Positions 49,301 to 58,860 of a DNA stretch of 64,000 bases are shown here, one piece after another (position 1 is the stretch's first letter; every line of letters starts with the position of its first letter). The stretch comes from Micropterix aruncella (taxonomy: Eukaryota; Arthropoda; Insecta; Lepidoptera; Micropterigidae), in assembly GCA_944548615.1 (NCBI GenBank), contig OX155952.1, forward strand, positions 38,932,350 through 38,996,349, written 5' to 3'. Below the pieces are notes generated by a model that saw only the letters and a list, made by a program, of their open reading frames with translations, had not been told where the DNA came from and did no database searches. Position numbers and translations under genes: made by a program.

Positions 49301-52300
49301 AGAATTGAGAGTCACCAAAGACCAGGCAGAAGAAGGACACCCCGGCTCAAAAACCTAACGCAGTGGTATGGAAGAAGTACATCTTTGTTTTGTGCAGCAG
49401 CTTCAAGAGATAGCTAGAACGATCACCAACCTTAGATAGAAGAGGGCACTACAAGAATAAGAAGACAAAGAGAAATTTTAACAATAGAGAGGAAAATTTC
49501 AACAATTACTATTTTAGAGAAACATACGTATTTTTTGTCTACAATTTGTAATTAAAATTGGTCATTACTTAAATATAAGCCGAACAAAATAAAAGTCCCG
49601 CGCGGCGACGAGATTCAAATTTGAGTAAGAGTTTTCAGTTTTCAGAATCGAATAAGAGTTTTAGGCATTGGTGACAGTTTTAGGCATCACTATATAATTG
49701 ATCTCCTATTGGTAGATGGCTTTCCTAGTTGGCTAGAAACAGGGGAATGCCGGCATTGGGTGTGCTTGGCAGCTTTGATCATTATCATCCCGTTCATTAT
49801 CGATTACGTTCTGGTTACGTCGTTATATACTACAAAACCTTTCTCAATAATCGAGAAAGCTACAGATTGGACTCTGGAGGTTGATTCGGTCTCTAAGCAG
49901 TATAAATTCCCTGAAAGTCTCGGATGCACAGCCCTCCGTCCAGATATAACTCTTTACTCTCTATCTCGGAAGGTGGCTCTTATTGTAGAATTAACTGTTC
50001 CATGGGAATCAAATATCCCAAAAGACCACGAGTACAAATTAAATAAATACCATGATCTTGCAAATGCCGTAACCCGGAACGGCTTCACTGTTCACCTTCA
50101 CGCGGTGGAAGTTGGCGCTCGTGGCCTGCCAGCTAAATCTCTATTTCACCTCTTTAAAGATCTTGGCCTTTCCAGAAAAATAATCAACTCTTTCTTAGAA
50201 AAATTATCTAAAACTGCGATTTGCGCATCTCAAATTCTATGGCTTCGAAGGGGGAGTGAATGGGTGGCAAGGTGAACGCTCACATGTGGCAAGACAGCTG
50301 TCCTAAACCTACCACAGCCGGTTCGTAAGTCCGGAATCCACTGCTCACCCCCCAGAAGTGTAAAAAATAGTATTATGATGGGCCCGACTCCGGTCGGTGA
50401 ATTCCATGGCAGCTCCGTTTGTATTTATTTATTATTATTTTTAAATTTCGTTATTGGCCTTCAATGCCAGAATGATTGGACAACAATTGGAGACTTTTGC
50501 ATTCCTCCTCCAATGCACTGGAAAGTAATGTTGTATGACTGGACGCCAGAGATGCTGAAATTTTATTTAAATGCCTTTCAGCATACACTTCCAGCCCCAG
50601 TAGCCTCGCTCGCTGAAGCTACGCCGAGGAAAGTTCATGTCCCCTTTGTAGCAACACCCCTTGCACAGATAGACATATTCTAGCTGGCTGCAAGGTGGCC
50701 TTGGATCAAGGACAGTACACTTACCGCCACGACAAAGTCCTTGCTGTTATTCGCGAGGTACTTGGCCTCTCAGTGGCTCGTGCCAACAAGGGTTCCACAG
50801 TATCCTCCAAACCCCCAATACAGTTTGTGCGGGTTGGCTCTAAAGGCAAAAAACATCTCACTGCGAAACCTTTCTCAATAATCGAGAAAGCTTTAGATTG
50901 GATTATGGAGGTCGATTCGGTCTCTAAGCAGTATAAATTCCCTGAAAGTCTCGGATGCACAGCCCTGCGTCCAGATATAACTCTTTACTCTCTATCTCGG
51001 AAGATGGTTCTTATCGTAGAATTAACTGTTCCATGGGAATCAAATATCCCAAAAGACCACGAGTACAAATTAAATAAATACCATGATCTCGCAAATGCCG
51101 TCACCCGGAACGGCTTCACTGTTCACCTTCACGCGGTGGAAGTAGGCGCTCGTGGCCTGCCAGCTAAATCTTTGTTTCACCTTTTTAAAGATCGTGGTCT
51201 CTCCAGGAAAATAATCAACTCCTCTCTAGAAAAATTATCTAAAACCGCGATTTCCGCATCTCAAATTCTATGGCTTCGAAGGGGGAGTGAATGGGTGGTA
51301 AGGTGAACGCTCAGATGTGGCAAGACAGCTGTCCTAAACCTACCACCGCCGGTCGTTAGTCCGGAATCCACCCTTCACCTCCCAGAAGTGTAATAATTAT
51401 ATATGATGGGCCCGATTTTTGTCGGTGAATTCCATGGCAGCTCCGTTTGTATTTTATTTTTATTTATAACGTTACACAATTTCCACTATCTCTTCTTCAA
51501 TGCTTTAAGACATCAACATCAACTTTGCATCATATGTCTATACGAAAAAATATTTGAGTTATATCACAAAATTATAATTATCCAATTAATTTATTTTTAA
51601 TTAACTTTGTAATTATGAAAAGTGAGTAGGTTTAATTAACTTTGTAATTACTAAAATAGAGTAGGTACATATGTAACTGATAAGACAGTTTAATAGTAAT
51701 GATTAAACTAATGTTGCCTATTTTTAGAAAGGACTGTTTTTAAATCACATAGTGATTGTCCCCTTTTGTTTAAATTAAACGTTTCTCCGATTTCTATGTG
51801 TATTTTCTATTTTCATCAAATAAATCCAATGGAAAACTGTTCCCCAAAACTAAAATTAAAGTAGACGTAAGATATTGCCGAAATCCAATAAACTGTTTTT
51901 TTTCCTGTAATAAAGTTTTATTTTTATTCTGGATGTAATAAAAGTAGTTCCGGGATTGGGCAGAATTATCAATAACACCGCTTTATTTATTACGTTTGTT
52001 TATGCTTGTTTCGATAGGGCATCTTATCACATTTACAGGTTCTTCCTTATAATAAACCAGCTGTACAATGCAGGAGTAAGCACTGGACCTCAAAAATGAC
52101 TCAGCTGCCAAAGATGACTATGACCTTTGGATGGAATACTTTCACCATCGGAGAGAAAGTATTACATATATGCATTAAAAAAAAATGTGTAAGAAGTGTA
52201 TTTCAGCAGTGTTTGCTTAAGAATAAAGAATAAAGCAAAGAAATATACGTGACACAGCAAATGAGCTGCATACCACACTGTTCCATACCAGTCAAGGATA

Positions 52301-53762
52301 TCCAAAAAGTGAAAGCAATGCAAATAGCAGAATGTTGTCCGGAATTCCTTTCCCCCCTCCCCCTACTTAATTTCCTTTCCGCCCCTACACTACCACTGTG
52401 AATTCGACACTTAAATCATCGTTTATGATTATTAGTCATATTAGTCATTTATGAATAGTCATTTATGAGTATTTCTACATGTCACCCCATACCACCCCTA
52501 CTACCCCTAGGGGTGTCTTACCCCACAAAACTTTTTCCCAGACTAAGCCATGTGTATCGAGTTTGGTTGTAATTGCTCCAAAAATTCCAGACTTATGCTC
52601 TAACATACATATACATACACACTTGTTAACGTATATACATATAAAGGGTCACAGGGAAGAATAGTCAATTTTATTTATTAAGATAAGATTCTTTTTTTTT
52701 ATGAGGATAAGATTCTTTCTTTGGGATTCTTTTTTTAAGATTCTTTTTTAATTTAAGAAAAATGTATTTTTTTAGAAACTGAATATATTTGGTTTAGACA
52801 AAATATATTTTTTTCTCTCTCAAGCAAACCATGGCTAAAAGGTCATATTTTAAGTTAGTGAATCTTTAAAATGGAATTACCAAACATTTTTAAAAGTTGA
52901 CATTGATCGTTCTTCTCAAAAACCCTTCATATAATTTTAAAGCTAGTTACAACAGCAATAATGCAAAAAAAAACACATTTTCTGCTCACCGAATGAATAT
53001 AAACAGCATCATACTGCGAGGAGAGCTTCTCCAGCTGCGCAACGTCTGCAGAATTATCGGTCTTTTCCAGCATATCAAGTACGGATGGAGAGTGAACAGA
53101 ATTTATTTCTTCGACGGTGATTTTGCGCACGTTTAAACGCTTGCATCTCTTGAGCAAACCAAGTTTGTCACATCTGGAAACAAATCATCTTGAACAGTCC
53201 GACATTAAAGCTAAAAAGATTGATCCGAACCTTTCTAAAATCCGGGATAGCCGAGCCGGACACTCGGGATAATTTGAATCCCAAGAGCATTCATGCTCCA
53301 ACATTTTTGGATCCGTCACGATGCCCGTTTTCCCTCGAAGGGAGTTCATCGAATCCCTGGCCTTGAGAATACAAAAAGTAGCACTTTAATATAGAAGGAA
53401 ATTCAATAAAAATAACATCAATTTATCAGTCAAGAGATACTTACATTCTGATAGCTATCTTTGATAATAATATCAAACTGTTTTTTCCTCTGTTGCGCCT
53501 TTTTCTTAGCTGCCTGCAGGGAGGCGGAAGGCTTAGAGCCTGCCACCATTGCTCTTGTCTGAATTTTCGCTTTTCTAGCTCCGTTTCTAGTGATGACTCC
53601 GTCGCCATCAACCGCTGACGCTTGACCTTTCTTGGCTTCGGAACTCTTGCGCGGCGGAGGTTGAGGTGGAGTCGACTAAACAAAAGACAAACCCATATTA
53701 AACACAACTCACAACGCATTTATTAAAGCTTACACGCTAGGAAATTAAAGAAACATTACCAT
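28390..53762 (-). CDS. HDAC6: HDAC6, tandem-domain cytoplasmic deacetylase with ubiquitin-binding zinc finger
   Basis: Fifteen coding exons on the minus strand: 53762-53760, 53675-53445, 53361-53231, 53173-52990, 45621-45350, 41481-41289, 41218-41159, 38965-38772, 38710-38457, 37119-37038, 36964-36694, 33645-33292, 33216-33087, 29488-28689 and 28620-28390. All junctions are GT/AG and phase-compatible, giving 1129 aa. Catalytic domain 1 has RPPGHHA (H220/H221), DWDVHHG (D258, H260), D351 and Y390. Domain 2 has RPPGHHA (H647/H648), D685, H687, D778 and Y818. Both therefore look active. The C-terminus is a ZnF-UBP ([34 protein letters not shown]), which in the family binds the ubiquitin C-terminus. 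HDAC6 deacetylates tubulin and Hsp90 and takes aggregates to the aggresome. The first coding exon would hold only the ATG (aaaATG|gtaatg), so the start is the weakest part of the model. Intron 4 is 7.4 kb. Many introns carry transposons. Confidence 0.95.
29661..29717 (-). mobile_element. 3' end only of the restriction-like-endonuclease LINE
   Basis: The terminal 3'UTR block (complement of ggtgaattccatggcag) is followed upstream by unrelated sequence containing a 5-TA-rich patch. It lies in HDAC6 intron 13. Confidence 0.6.
30588..31870 (-). mobile_element. Restriction-like-endonuclease LINE, longest 3' fragment (copy 4)
   Basis: The minus strand shows RT tail, then the zinc motif [18 protein letters not shown] (C-x2-C-x8-H-x4-C), then RPDITLYS and IVELTVPWE of a PD-(D/E)XK endonuclease. 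A frame slip occurs near 31215. Endonuclease after the RT is the layout of site-directed LINEs such as R2, not of Jockey. I cannot name the clade. Confidence 0.8.
32360..32939. repeat. Two interlocked TTAA inverted-repeat pairs
   Basis: The order is A (32360), B (32554), A-inverted (ends 32866), B-inverted (ends 32939). A starts TTAACCCGTTGAG and B starts TTAACCCTTGGAG. Each end abuts a TTAA. The A arms are about 190 bp and nearly identical, the B arms about 70 bp. It lies in HDAC6 intron 13. Confidence 0.8.
33780..34076 (-). mobile_element. tRNA-derived SINE
   Basis: On the minus strand the head carries box A (tggcatagtggttag) and box B (ggttcgattcc), with acceptor-like ends acccag/ctgggt. 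It ends in a (CAAA)n-type tail next to 33790. It is in the 3 kb HDAC6 intron 11. Confidence 0.65.
34186..35677. repeat. TATTAGATTG element with both ends, interrupted by hAT
   Basis: The left end TATTAGATTGCTCAAC and right end gggcaatctaata are inverted. The body matches 3918-4690. A hAT element is inserted at gtctatat. Confidence 0.65.
34492..35498 (+). mobile_element. hAT element, 1007 bp, with transposase C-terminal half
   Basis: It is bounded by the 8-bp duplication GTCTATAT (34484-34491 and 35499-35506). The ends are cagccatactcaacct and aggttgagtaaagctg. The transposase resembles the GTF2IRD2/ZBED5-type hAT group: [30 protein letters not shown], and then [14 protein letters not shown] of the dimerisation domain. 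It is frameshifted near 34850 and stops at 35170, so it is inactive. The 5' DDE part is missing. Confidence 0.85.
35686..36616 (+). mobile_element. Second hAT relic, 931 bp
   Basis: A perfect 8-bp duplication CACTATAC (35678-35685, 36617-36624) flanks the ends caggggtcagcaacct and aggttaccaaaccctg. A decayed transposase piece ([21 protein letters not shown]) occupies 36025-36280. Confidence 0.85.
37227..37446 (+). mobile_element. Non-autonomous Helitron, 220 bp
   Basis: A|TCCTACTACTATTATAAACG at the start and gcagCTAG|T at the end, with hairpin cgcgg/ccgcg at 37419-37434. It is a typical lepidopteran short Helitron in HDAC6 intron 9. Confidence 0.88.
37500..38160 (-). mobile_element. LINE 3' end (RT C-terminus)
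   Basis: The minus-strand frame 38058-37744 ([23 protein letters not shown]) is the usual end of CR1/Jockey-group RT proteins. An (AAGT)n-like tail sits at 37505-37545. Confidence 0.65.
39113..40600 (-). mobile_element. Restriction-like-endonuclease LINE, copy split by pogo
   Basis: The shared 3'UTR starts at 39113. Homology stops at 39340 and resumes at about 40169 (gaggtgaaacagag on plus) up to 40500-40600. It is heavily mutated. It lies in HDAC6 intron 7. Confidence 0.65.
39341..40168 (+). mobile_element. pogo/Tigger-like DNA transposon relic
   Basis: The ends are aaccccggttaaaa and cggttaacggggtt. ORF 39371-39700 contains [20 protein letters not shown], the end of the pogo-type DDE catalytic domain. 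The rest is lost. It sits inside the LINE copy. Confidence 0.7.
40880..40970 (+). mobile_element. Plus-oriented 3' end of the restriction-like-endonuclease LINE
   Basis: The tail block cagtcaattccatggcagct runs to a gtatttatttattta end, opposite in orientation to the copy just before it. Confidence 0.55.
41815..42743. mobile_element. hAT-like element, 929 bp
   Basis: The ends are cagtggttttcaatc and aaaaccactg. The flanks tgttagag and gtttagag match at 6 of 8 positions. No transposase is readable. It is in HDAC6 intron 5. Confidence 0.6.
43000..43860 (+). mobile_element. CR1-like LINE, RT C-terminal region
   Basis: [17 protein letters not shown], then a frameshift near 43270, then [34 protein letters not shown] and [14 protein letters not shown]. 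These are standard CR1/Rex-like RT tail motifs. It ends in (AATA)n-type sequence. Confidence 0.75.
44374..44670. repeat. GATTGCGTTTC palindromic MITE, intact copy
   Basis: gggctcgattgcgtttcttc at the start is mirrored by gaaacgcaatc at the end. It lies in HDAC6 intron 5. Confidence 0.7.
44788..45094. repeat. GATTGCGTTTC palindromic MITE, second intact copy
   Basis: gggcccgattgcgtttcctt is mirrored by gaaacacaatcgagccc. It lies 118 bp after the previous copy and 250 bp before an HDAC6 exon. Confidence 0.7.
46111..46369. mobile_element. TTAA-flanked near-perfect palindrome, 259 bp
   Basis: TTAA at 46111-46114 and 46366-46369. The arms of about 90 bp starting CCCTTCAAGCCCCGCG are almost identical. 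It contains the inner palindrome cttcgatatcgaag in each arm. Confidence 0.85.
46721..48846 (-). mobile_element. Helitron, 2126 bp, with Rep/helicase remnants
   Basis: On the minus strand: A|TCTTATATATAAAAATG to GGGTCATCTAG|T. The coding relics are [19 protein letters not shown] and [17 protein letters not shown] (47530-47420), then [10 protein letters not shown] (near 47060) of the helicase C-terminus. Both are Helitron-specific. It is inserted in the tail of the LINE copy 45669-48925. It is inactive because most of Rep and the helicase is gone. Confidence 0.88.
48050..48560 (+). repeat. Degenerate tandem array of ttttcgac units inside the Helitron
   Basis: About 500 bp of imperfect repeats of the type gacttttt/cgacttttt, pyrimidine-rich on the plus strand. 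Confidence 0.75.
49190..49450 (+). mobile_element. RTE-like LINE, decayed C-terminus
   Basis: The fragments [19 protein letters not shown] and [10 protein letters not shown] match the usual end of RTE-type RT. Frames are broken. Confidence 0.6.
49828..50432 (+). mobile_element. Restriction-like-endonuclease LINE, 3' fragment
   Basis: It is nearly identical to the copy at 20400-21005. It starts at the KPFSIIEKA codons and ends with the shared 3'UTR and a gtatttattta tail. Confidence 0.8.
50455..51460 (+). mobile_element. Restriction-like-endonuclease LINE, longer 3' fragment
   Basis: It includes [20 protein letters not shown], a frame slip near 50620, and then an open frame 50695-51306 with the full endonuclease domain. 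It lies 20 bp after the preceding copy in the same orientation. Confidence 0.8.
51461..52989. other. HDAC6 intron 4, unassigned part
   Basis: AT-rich with T-rich runs near 52690-52760. I see no coding or clear element. Confidence 0.4.
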
Positions 53763-53999
53763 TTTGCTCACCGGTGACTACCACTAAGCAATTTAGCTAA
53801 CAATCGCTGCGAACACTGCACACAATTTAACCTAGAAACCGAAAAGTAAACACATCTTTTAATTTTTCGAGTCTCAGTCAGATTCAGTGTTGCCAACGGA
53901 GCACAGCAACGGAGTTTGACGAAGACGCGCTGACAGCGAGCGACCAGAAAAGCGCTAAAAGGGGGGGCGCCAGTTTTGCACGCGGCAAACTTGCACAAA

Positions 54000-54390
54000 T
54001 ATCACTTTTGACAGCTCCAAATTTGTTGAGGGCAGATTTGCAGGAGGCAACCTTGCAGGCGGCAACCTTGCAGGCGGCAACCTTCAGTACAGGTTTTAAG
54101 TTTTTCTGTTAGGTTAGGTTAGGTTAGGTTTTTCTTTCCCTAAAATCGAAGTGACATTAATTACCGGCATCCTTGTAGTGGATGACTTTTATACATCAAA
54201 CTAAACATTAAAAAAAATGTTTTAAGTTTTTCTGTTAGGTTAGGTTAGGTTCTCGAAACGTCAGTTTGACATTTGCAAAACTGCCTTCTGCAAGATTGCC
54301 TTCTGCAAAACTGCCGCCTGCAAGAATGCCGTCTGCAAGATTGCCGTCTGCAAATTTGCCTTCTGCAAGTTTGATGGGACCCGCTAAAAG
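54000..54390. repeat. Inverted 15-bp minisatellites with TTAGG runs
   Basis: Tandem units of the type ttgcaggcggcaacc (54040-54085) are mirrored by ctgcaagattgccgt units (54275-54370). Between them are two direct copies of aagtttttctgttagg with short (TTAGG)n. It lies about 250 bp upstream of the HDAC6 start codon. Confidence 0.7.
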
Positions 54391-54850
54391 AGCTGATGAA
54401 ATATTGAGTAATGCACCATTTAGCGCTAAAATTTTAAAAGTAACATAGGAGTTGTTTATTTATATTGCATCAGTTTTAAGAAATTGAACATGTGTTAAAA
54501 AACGTGCATTTATTTTTTTGAGCGTAACATTACATTAGGGTACCTATTCAATATCCACAAAGATTTTAATAAATAAATTAATTCTAGTGAGTGATAACAT
54601 TCTTAAAAAATAATGTAATTAAATCTCCCGCCCAAGTAAGTAATAAATAGTAGCATACCATTTCCTATGTCTTTCTCGCTTTTTTTCACACGTCACCAAC
54701 CACGTCACAAAAGTGCCGTCTCGCTTCAACCGCGATGAGGCCAACGTATAGAGCGGGTATTGGGTATAGAGGGCCTTGTCCCTGATAAGTCTGTGGACTT
54801 GTTTGTTGTAACAAATACAATAGTATAATGTATACAATATATATATAATT

Positions 54851-54880
54851 TAATACACATTCCAATAGGAATGTGTATTA
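54851..54880. repeat. 30-bp palindrome
   Basis: taatacacattcc and ggaatgtgtatta around a 4-nt loop. Confidence 0.7.
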
Positions 54881-55067
54881 AAAACGTTGTGTTAAAAACA
54901 GGTTTACAAAAGCGCTAAAGCGAGCAAGGCTATTTTTTTTAATGCACTTGTTTCGTAAAAAAAGCGCTAGGTCTTCTTGTATGTCTCTCATAGACAAGAT
55001 GTCTCTGGACCTAGCGCCGAAAGCGCTAACGGTGGCAACACTAGCGTGTCGGTCGCAAATCGGTCGG

Positions 55068-55358
55068 TTAAGGGGCAAACATATTATCGGACGCGTCCGT
55101 TAGCCGCGGCTTAAGGGGCGAACACACTCTCGGACGCGTACGCTACCGCGGCTTATGGGCGCGATCTGTGTCACGAATTTCTATCACATTTCTATTGAGC
55201 CGTGCACATTATCGGACGTCAGTCGCGGACGCGACCTCGAGGCTTCGGTCGTTCGATAGAGATCTGGTAAGCTGCGTCCCAAACGACTGTGCATACTGTT
55301 TAGTCGCGTCCGTAAGCGGCGGTTTACGGACGCGTCCGATAATATGATTGCCCCTTAA
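55068..55358. mobile_element. TTAA-flanked CpG-rich MITE
   Basis: TTAA at both ends. The arms start GGGGCAAACATATTATCGG with inner cggacgcgtccg palindromes. The CpG density is far above the surroundings. It is the head of a family repeated at 57540-58810. Confidence 0.75.
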
Positions 55359-55359
55359 G

Positions 55360-56362
55360 TTCGCGCTTCGTGGTCCCTTTGTCGCGGCACAGAAAAGTGA
55401 CAAAAATCGGGGAACTGGGCGCGAAGAATGTGCGAGGCCGCGAAAACATGCGACACGGTTCCACACTACGCGTTCGCGGCTTCGCACGCGATTCGCGGAC
55501 TAATTGTAGAGCGGGCATAACAGCAGGCATAAATTTGAATGGAAGAAAAGAAGTGTTGGGTCAAAAAATATCTGCTACTGTGAAATAAATTGCCCAACAT
55601 GGACATTTTAGATCATTTAGGGCCAGAAGATTTCATGAATTATTAATTAATATTATGAAAATTATTCTCTTTTTTATGTAAACATACCTATTCATCTTCA
55701 TATAACTATATATTTTCTTTTTAAATAAGAATTATAATGTATTTCGTGATAAGAATTTATTTCAAAAGGTTATGAAATGTGTACAAATATTTCCCACTCT
55801 TCGAAAGCAGTTATATATTTCGAAATAATTGTAAAATACCTATAGCCAGACGTTTCTCCTATAACGAATAATACTTCTTATAAAGGAATAAGGGAATCAT
55901 TCTTCTTATACAGGTATAAAAATTCTACAAACAGCATATGGTGCTACCTGGCCGCAGGACCTGTTGACAAGAAGTCAACTGTCGACTGTCAACTCACATA
56001 CAGTAGTCACATGGCTGCTCTTGCTTGTTCATCGTTTAGGCTGCTCGGGTTTGTGCTTTGCAACCTGAAGTGGTTCCGCTGTATGTAAGTTAAGAGTTCA
56101 CTATATAGATTGATATTGAGAAGCAGGTTGGAAGTCAATCCGGCCATTTGGAATCTACATGAGGAGCTTTACATTCTGATACTGGAAATATATTTTTATA
56201 ATATTAAACGGATTTTTAAACTTCCTGTACTCCAAGCAACGAGGATACTATCCATTCTTGTTTCCGAGAAATTTTGTTCATGGTATGTTTGGGTACAACT
56301 CTCTCCGTCGACGGAGAGAATTGTACTCAATCTTACACATTCACGGCATACTATATATTTAA
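55360..56362. other. Intergenic, no gene seen
   Basis: The first 150 bp is CpG-rich and continues the MITE style. The rest is AT-rich with no supported feature. Confidence 0.4.
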
Positions 56363-56792
56363 CTAGCTGTGCGCCGCGGTTTTACTCGCCGTTTAATTTA
56401 AATGAAACTGGATTATTTATATATAATTTAGAGTACTTTGGCATAGATAATATTTCATATTTTTGTGCAGTATTCGTATATACTGGTTTTCGCCGGAAGC
56501 TGATCTAGAGAAGGCATGTACATTTCGGCCCTACTCGATCATCCTCGGTTCTCGTCGGGCGGTCGCCCCCGGCCCGCGACCCGCCGCGTCGCATCGCCCG
56601 CCCGCGCTAATACTTCGTTTTCGCTTAGCGTTTCGTTTTGCTCGGATCCTAAGGATCGTAACGTGATGTTTAACCTTCGTCAAGAATTGTGCTATGAAAT
56701 GCAACAAGAATTCTTCATATCCGACAGGTAGTTCCAGAGATTAGTGCGTTTAAACAAATAAATACACTTTTCAGCTTTCTTATTAGTATAGA
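56363..56792 (-). mobile_element. Non-autonomous Helitron, 430 bp
   Basis: The minus strand runs from TCTATACTAATAAG to gcgcacagCTAG|T. The upstream flank is C rather than A. The C/G-rich patch at 56560-56610 is internal. Confidence 0.65.
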
Positions 56793-56854
56793 GGAGTGTT
56801 TCTACTCTTTATTTTTTCTACATAATAAAGTCCTCTGGTACTGCAAGCTGCAAC

Positions 56855-57535
56855 GTGGACTTTTGCATTCCTCTTCTAATGCACTGGAAGATAATGTTGT
56901 ATGACTGGACGCCAGAGATGCTGAAATTTTATTTAAATGTCTTCCAGCATACAAGCGTTTGACAACAGCCAACAAGGGTTTGACAGTATCCTCCAAACCC
57001 CCAATACAGTTTGTGCGGGTTGGCTCTAAAGGCAAGAAACATTTAACTACAAAACCTTTCTCAATAATTGAGAAAGCTTCAGATTGGATTCTGGAGGCCG
57101 ATTCGGTCTCTAATTTAGCAGTATAAATTCCCTGAAAGCCTCGGATGCACAGCCCTCCGTCCAGATATAACTCTTTACTCTTTATCTCTATATTGTAGAA
57201 TTAACTGTTCCATGGGAATCAAATATCCCAAAAGACCACGAGTACAAATTAAATAAATACCTTGATCTCGCAAATGCCGTCACCGGAACGGCTTCACTGT
57301 TCACCTTCACGCGGTGGAAGTTGGCGCTCGTGGCCTGCCAGCTAAATCTCTGTTTCACCTCTTTAAAGATCTTGGTCTTTCCAGAAAAATAATCAACTTT
57401 TTCCTAAAAAAATTATCTAAAACCGCGATTTACACATCTCGAATTCTATGGCTTCGAAGGGGGAGTGAATGGGTGGTAAGGGGAACGCTCACATGTGGCA
57501 AGACAGCTGTCCTAAACCTACCACAGCCGGTCGTT
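56855..57535 (+). mobile_element. Restriction-like-endonuclease LINE, decayed 3' fragment
   Basis: It matches the copy at 50490-51330 but has several small deletions and insertions (for example near 57112 and 57190). It stops before the usual 3' end and abuts the CpG-rich MITE array at 57540. Confidence 0.7.
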
Positions 57536-58830
57536 GTACCGTGCAAATTATAGGACGTAAGTCCCGGACGCGACCTTGGGGCTTCGGATGTCCGATAGAG
57601 ATCCGTAAAGGGGCGAACATACTCATTGGACGCGTCCATTAGCCGCGGCTTACGGACGCGACCTAAAGGTAACTGTAATGAAAGTCTATTGAGCCGTGCA
57701 CATTATCGGACATCAGTCTCGAACGTGACCTTGAGGCTTCGGACGTCCGATAGAGATCCGCAAGCCGCGCCCCAAACGACTGTGCAAACTATCAGTCGCG
57801 TCCGTAAGCCGCGGCTTACGGACGCGTCCGATAATATGTTTGCCCCTCAAGCCTCGTCCCAAACGTATTTGCATACTATCAAGGGGCGAACAACTATCGG
57901 ACGCGTCCGTCAGCCGCGGCTTATGGGCGCGATCTGTGTAATGAATTTCTATTGAGCCGTGCACATTATCGGACGTCAGTCGCGGACGCGACCTCGAGGC
58001 TTCGGACGTCCGATAGAGATCTGGCAAGCCACGTCCTAAAAGTGTGTTCGCCCCTTTAGTCACGTCCGTTAGCCGCGGCTAATGGACGCGTCCGATAATA
58101 TGTTCGCCCCTTTATTCTCACTCAAATTGGTTTCTTCGCGCCCGAGAATTGGTTCTGTGTAATGAATTTCTATTGAGCCGTGCACATTATCGGACGTCAG
58201 TCGCGGACGCGACCTCGAGGCTTCGGACGTCCGATAGAGATCTGGCAAGCCACGTCCTAAAAGTGTGTTCGCCCCTTTAGTCACGTCCGTTAGCCGCGGC
58301 TAATGGACGCGCCCGATAATATGTTCGCCCCTTTAGTCTCACTCAAATTGGTTTCTTCGCGCACGTTCGGGTAAAATCTTAAGGCTGGTAAAATCCATTA
58401 GGTTCGCGCACCAACTCTGCTCCGCGCACCTGCAACTGCTCCAGTAGTGAATACGTCCGCGCTCCTGGAACGTGCAACGTTGCATCATTGATTTTATAGT
58501 GTAATAGATAACGCCATTCCATACTGCAAAATGGAAGTCGCAATTTAATACAAAAAACGGCAGGTAGATGGCCATCGTAGTTTTCAAACTCGATTTAATG
58601 CGCTTCCATCTTCAATAAACCAATATTTGGCCGATAGATGGCGTTCAAACATATTATCGGACGCGTCCGTAAGCCGCGGCTTACGAACGTGTGCCTAGTC
58701 GTCCGCGACTGACGTCCTATAATGTGCACCGCTCAATAGAAATTCATTACACAGATCGCGTGCATAAGCCACAGGCATAAGCCGCGGCTGACGGACGCGT
58801 CCAATAATGTGTTTGCCCCTTTGTTTGCCC
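57536..58830. repeat. Cluster of CpG-rich GGGGC(A/G)AACA MITE copies
   Basis: At least four partial copies of the 55068 family share gtgcacattatcgg, cggacgcgtccg and agccgcggct. A 221-bp direct duplication spans about 57933-58370. The last copy is at 58647-58810. Confidence 0.7.
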
Positions 58831-58860
58831 CTAAGCGCGTGCCGTTAGAGTATTAATAAT

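Noticed and set aside
50721..50960. Minus-strand ORF in the LINE copy
   Set aside because: It is the antisense shadow of the endonuclease LINE frame. The same shadow appears in each copy.
54109..54250. Telomere or chromosome end
   Set aside because: Only three or four TTAGG units in each of two places, inside a repeat and next to ordinary genes.
54266..54448. Pentapeptide-repeat protein
   Set aside because: The LPSA pattern comes from a 15-bp minisatellite in frame. There is no flanking coding evidence.
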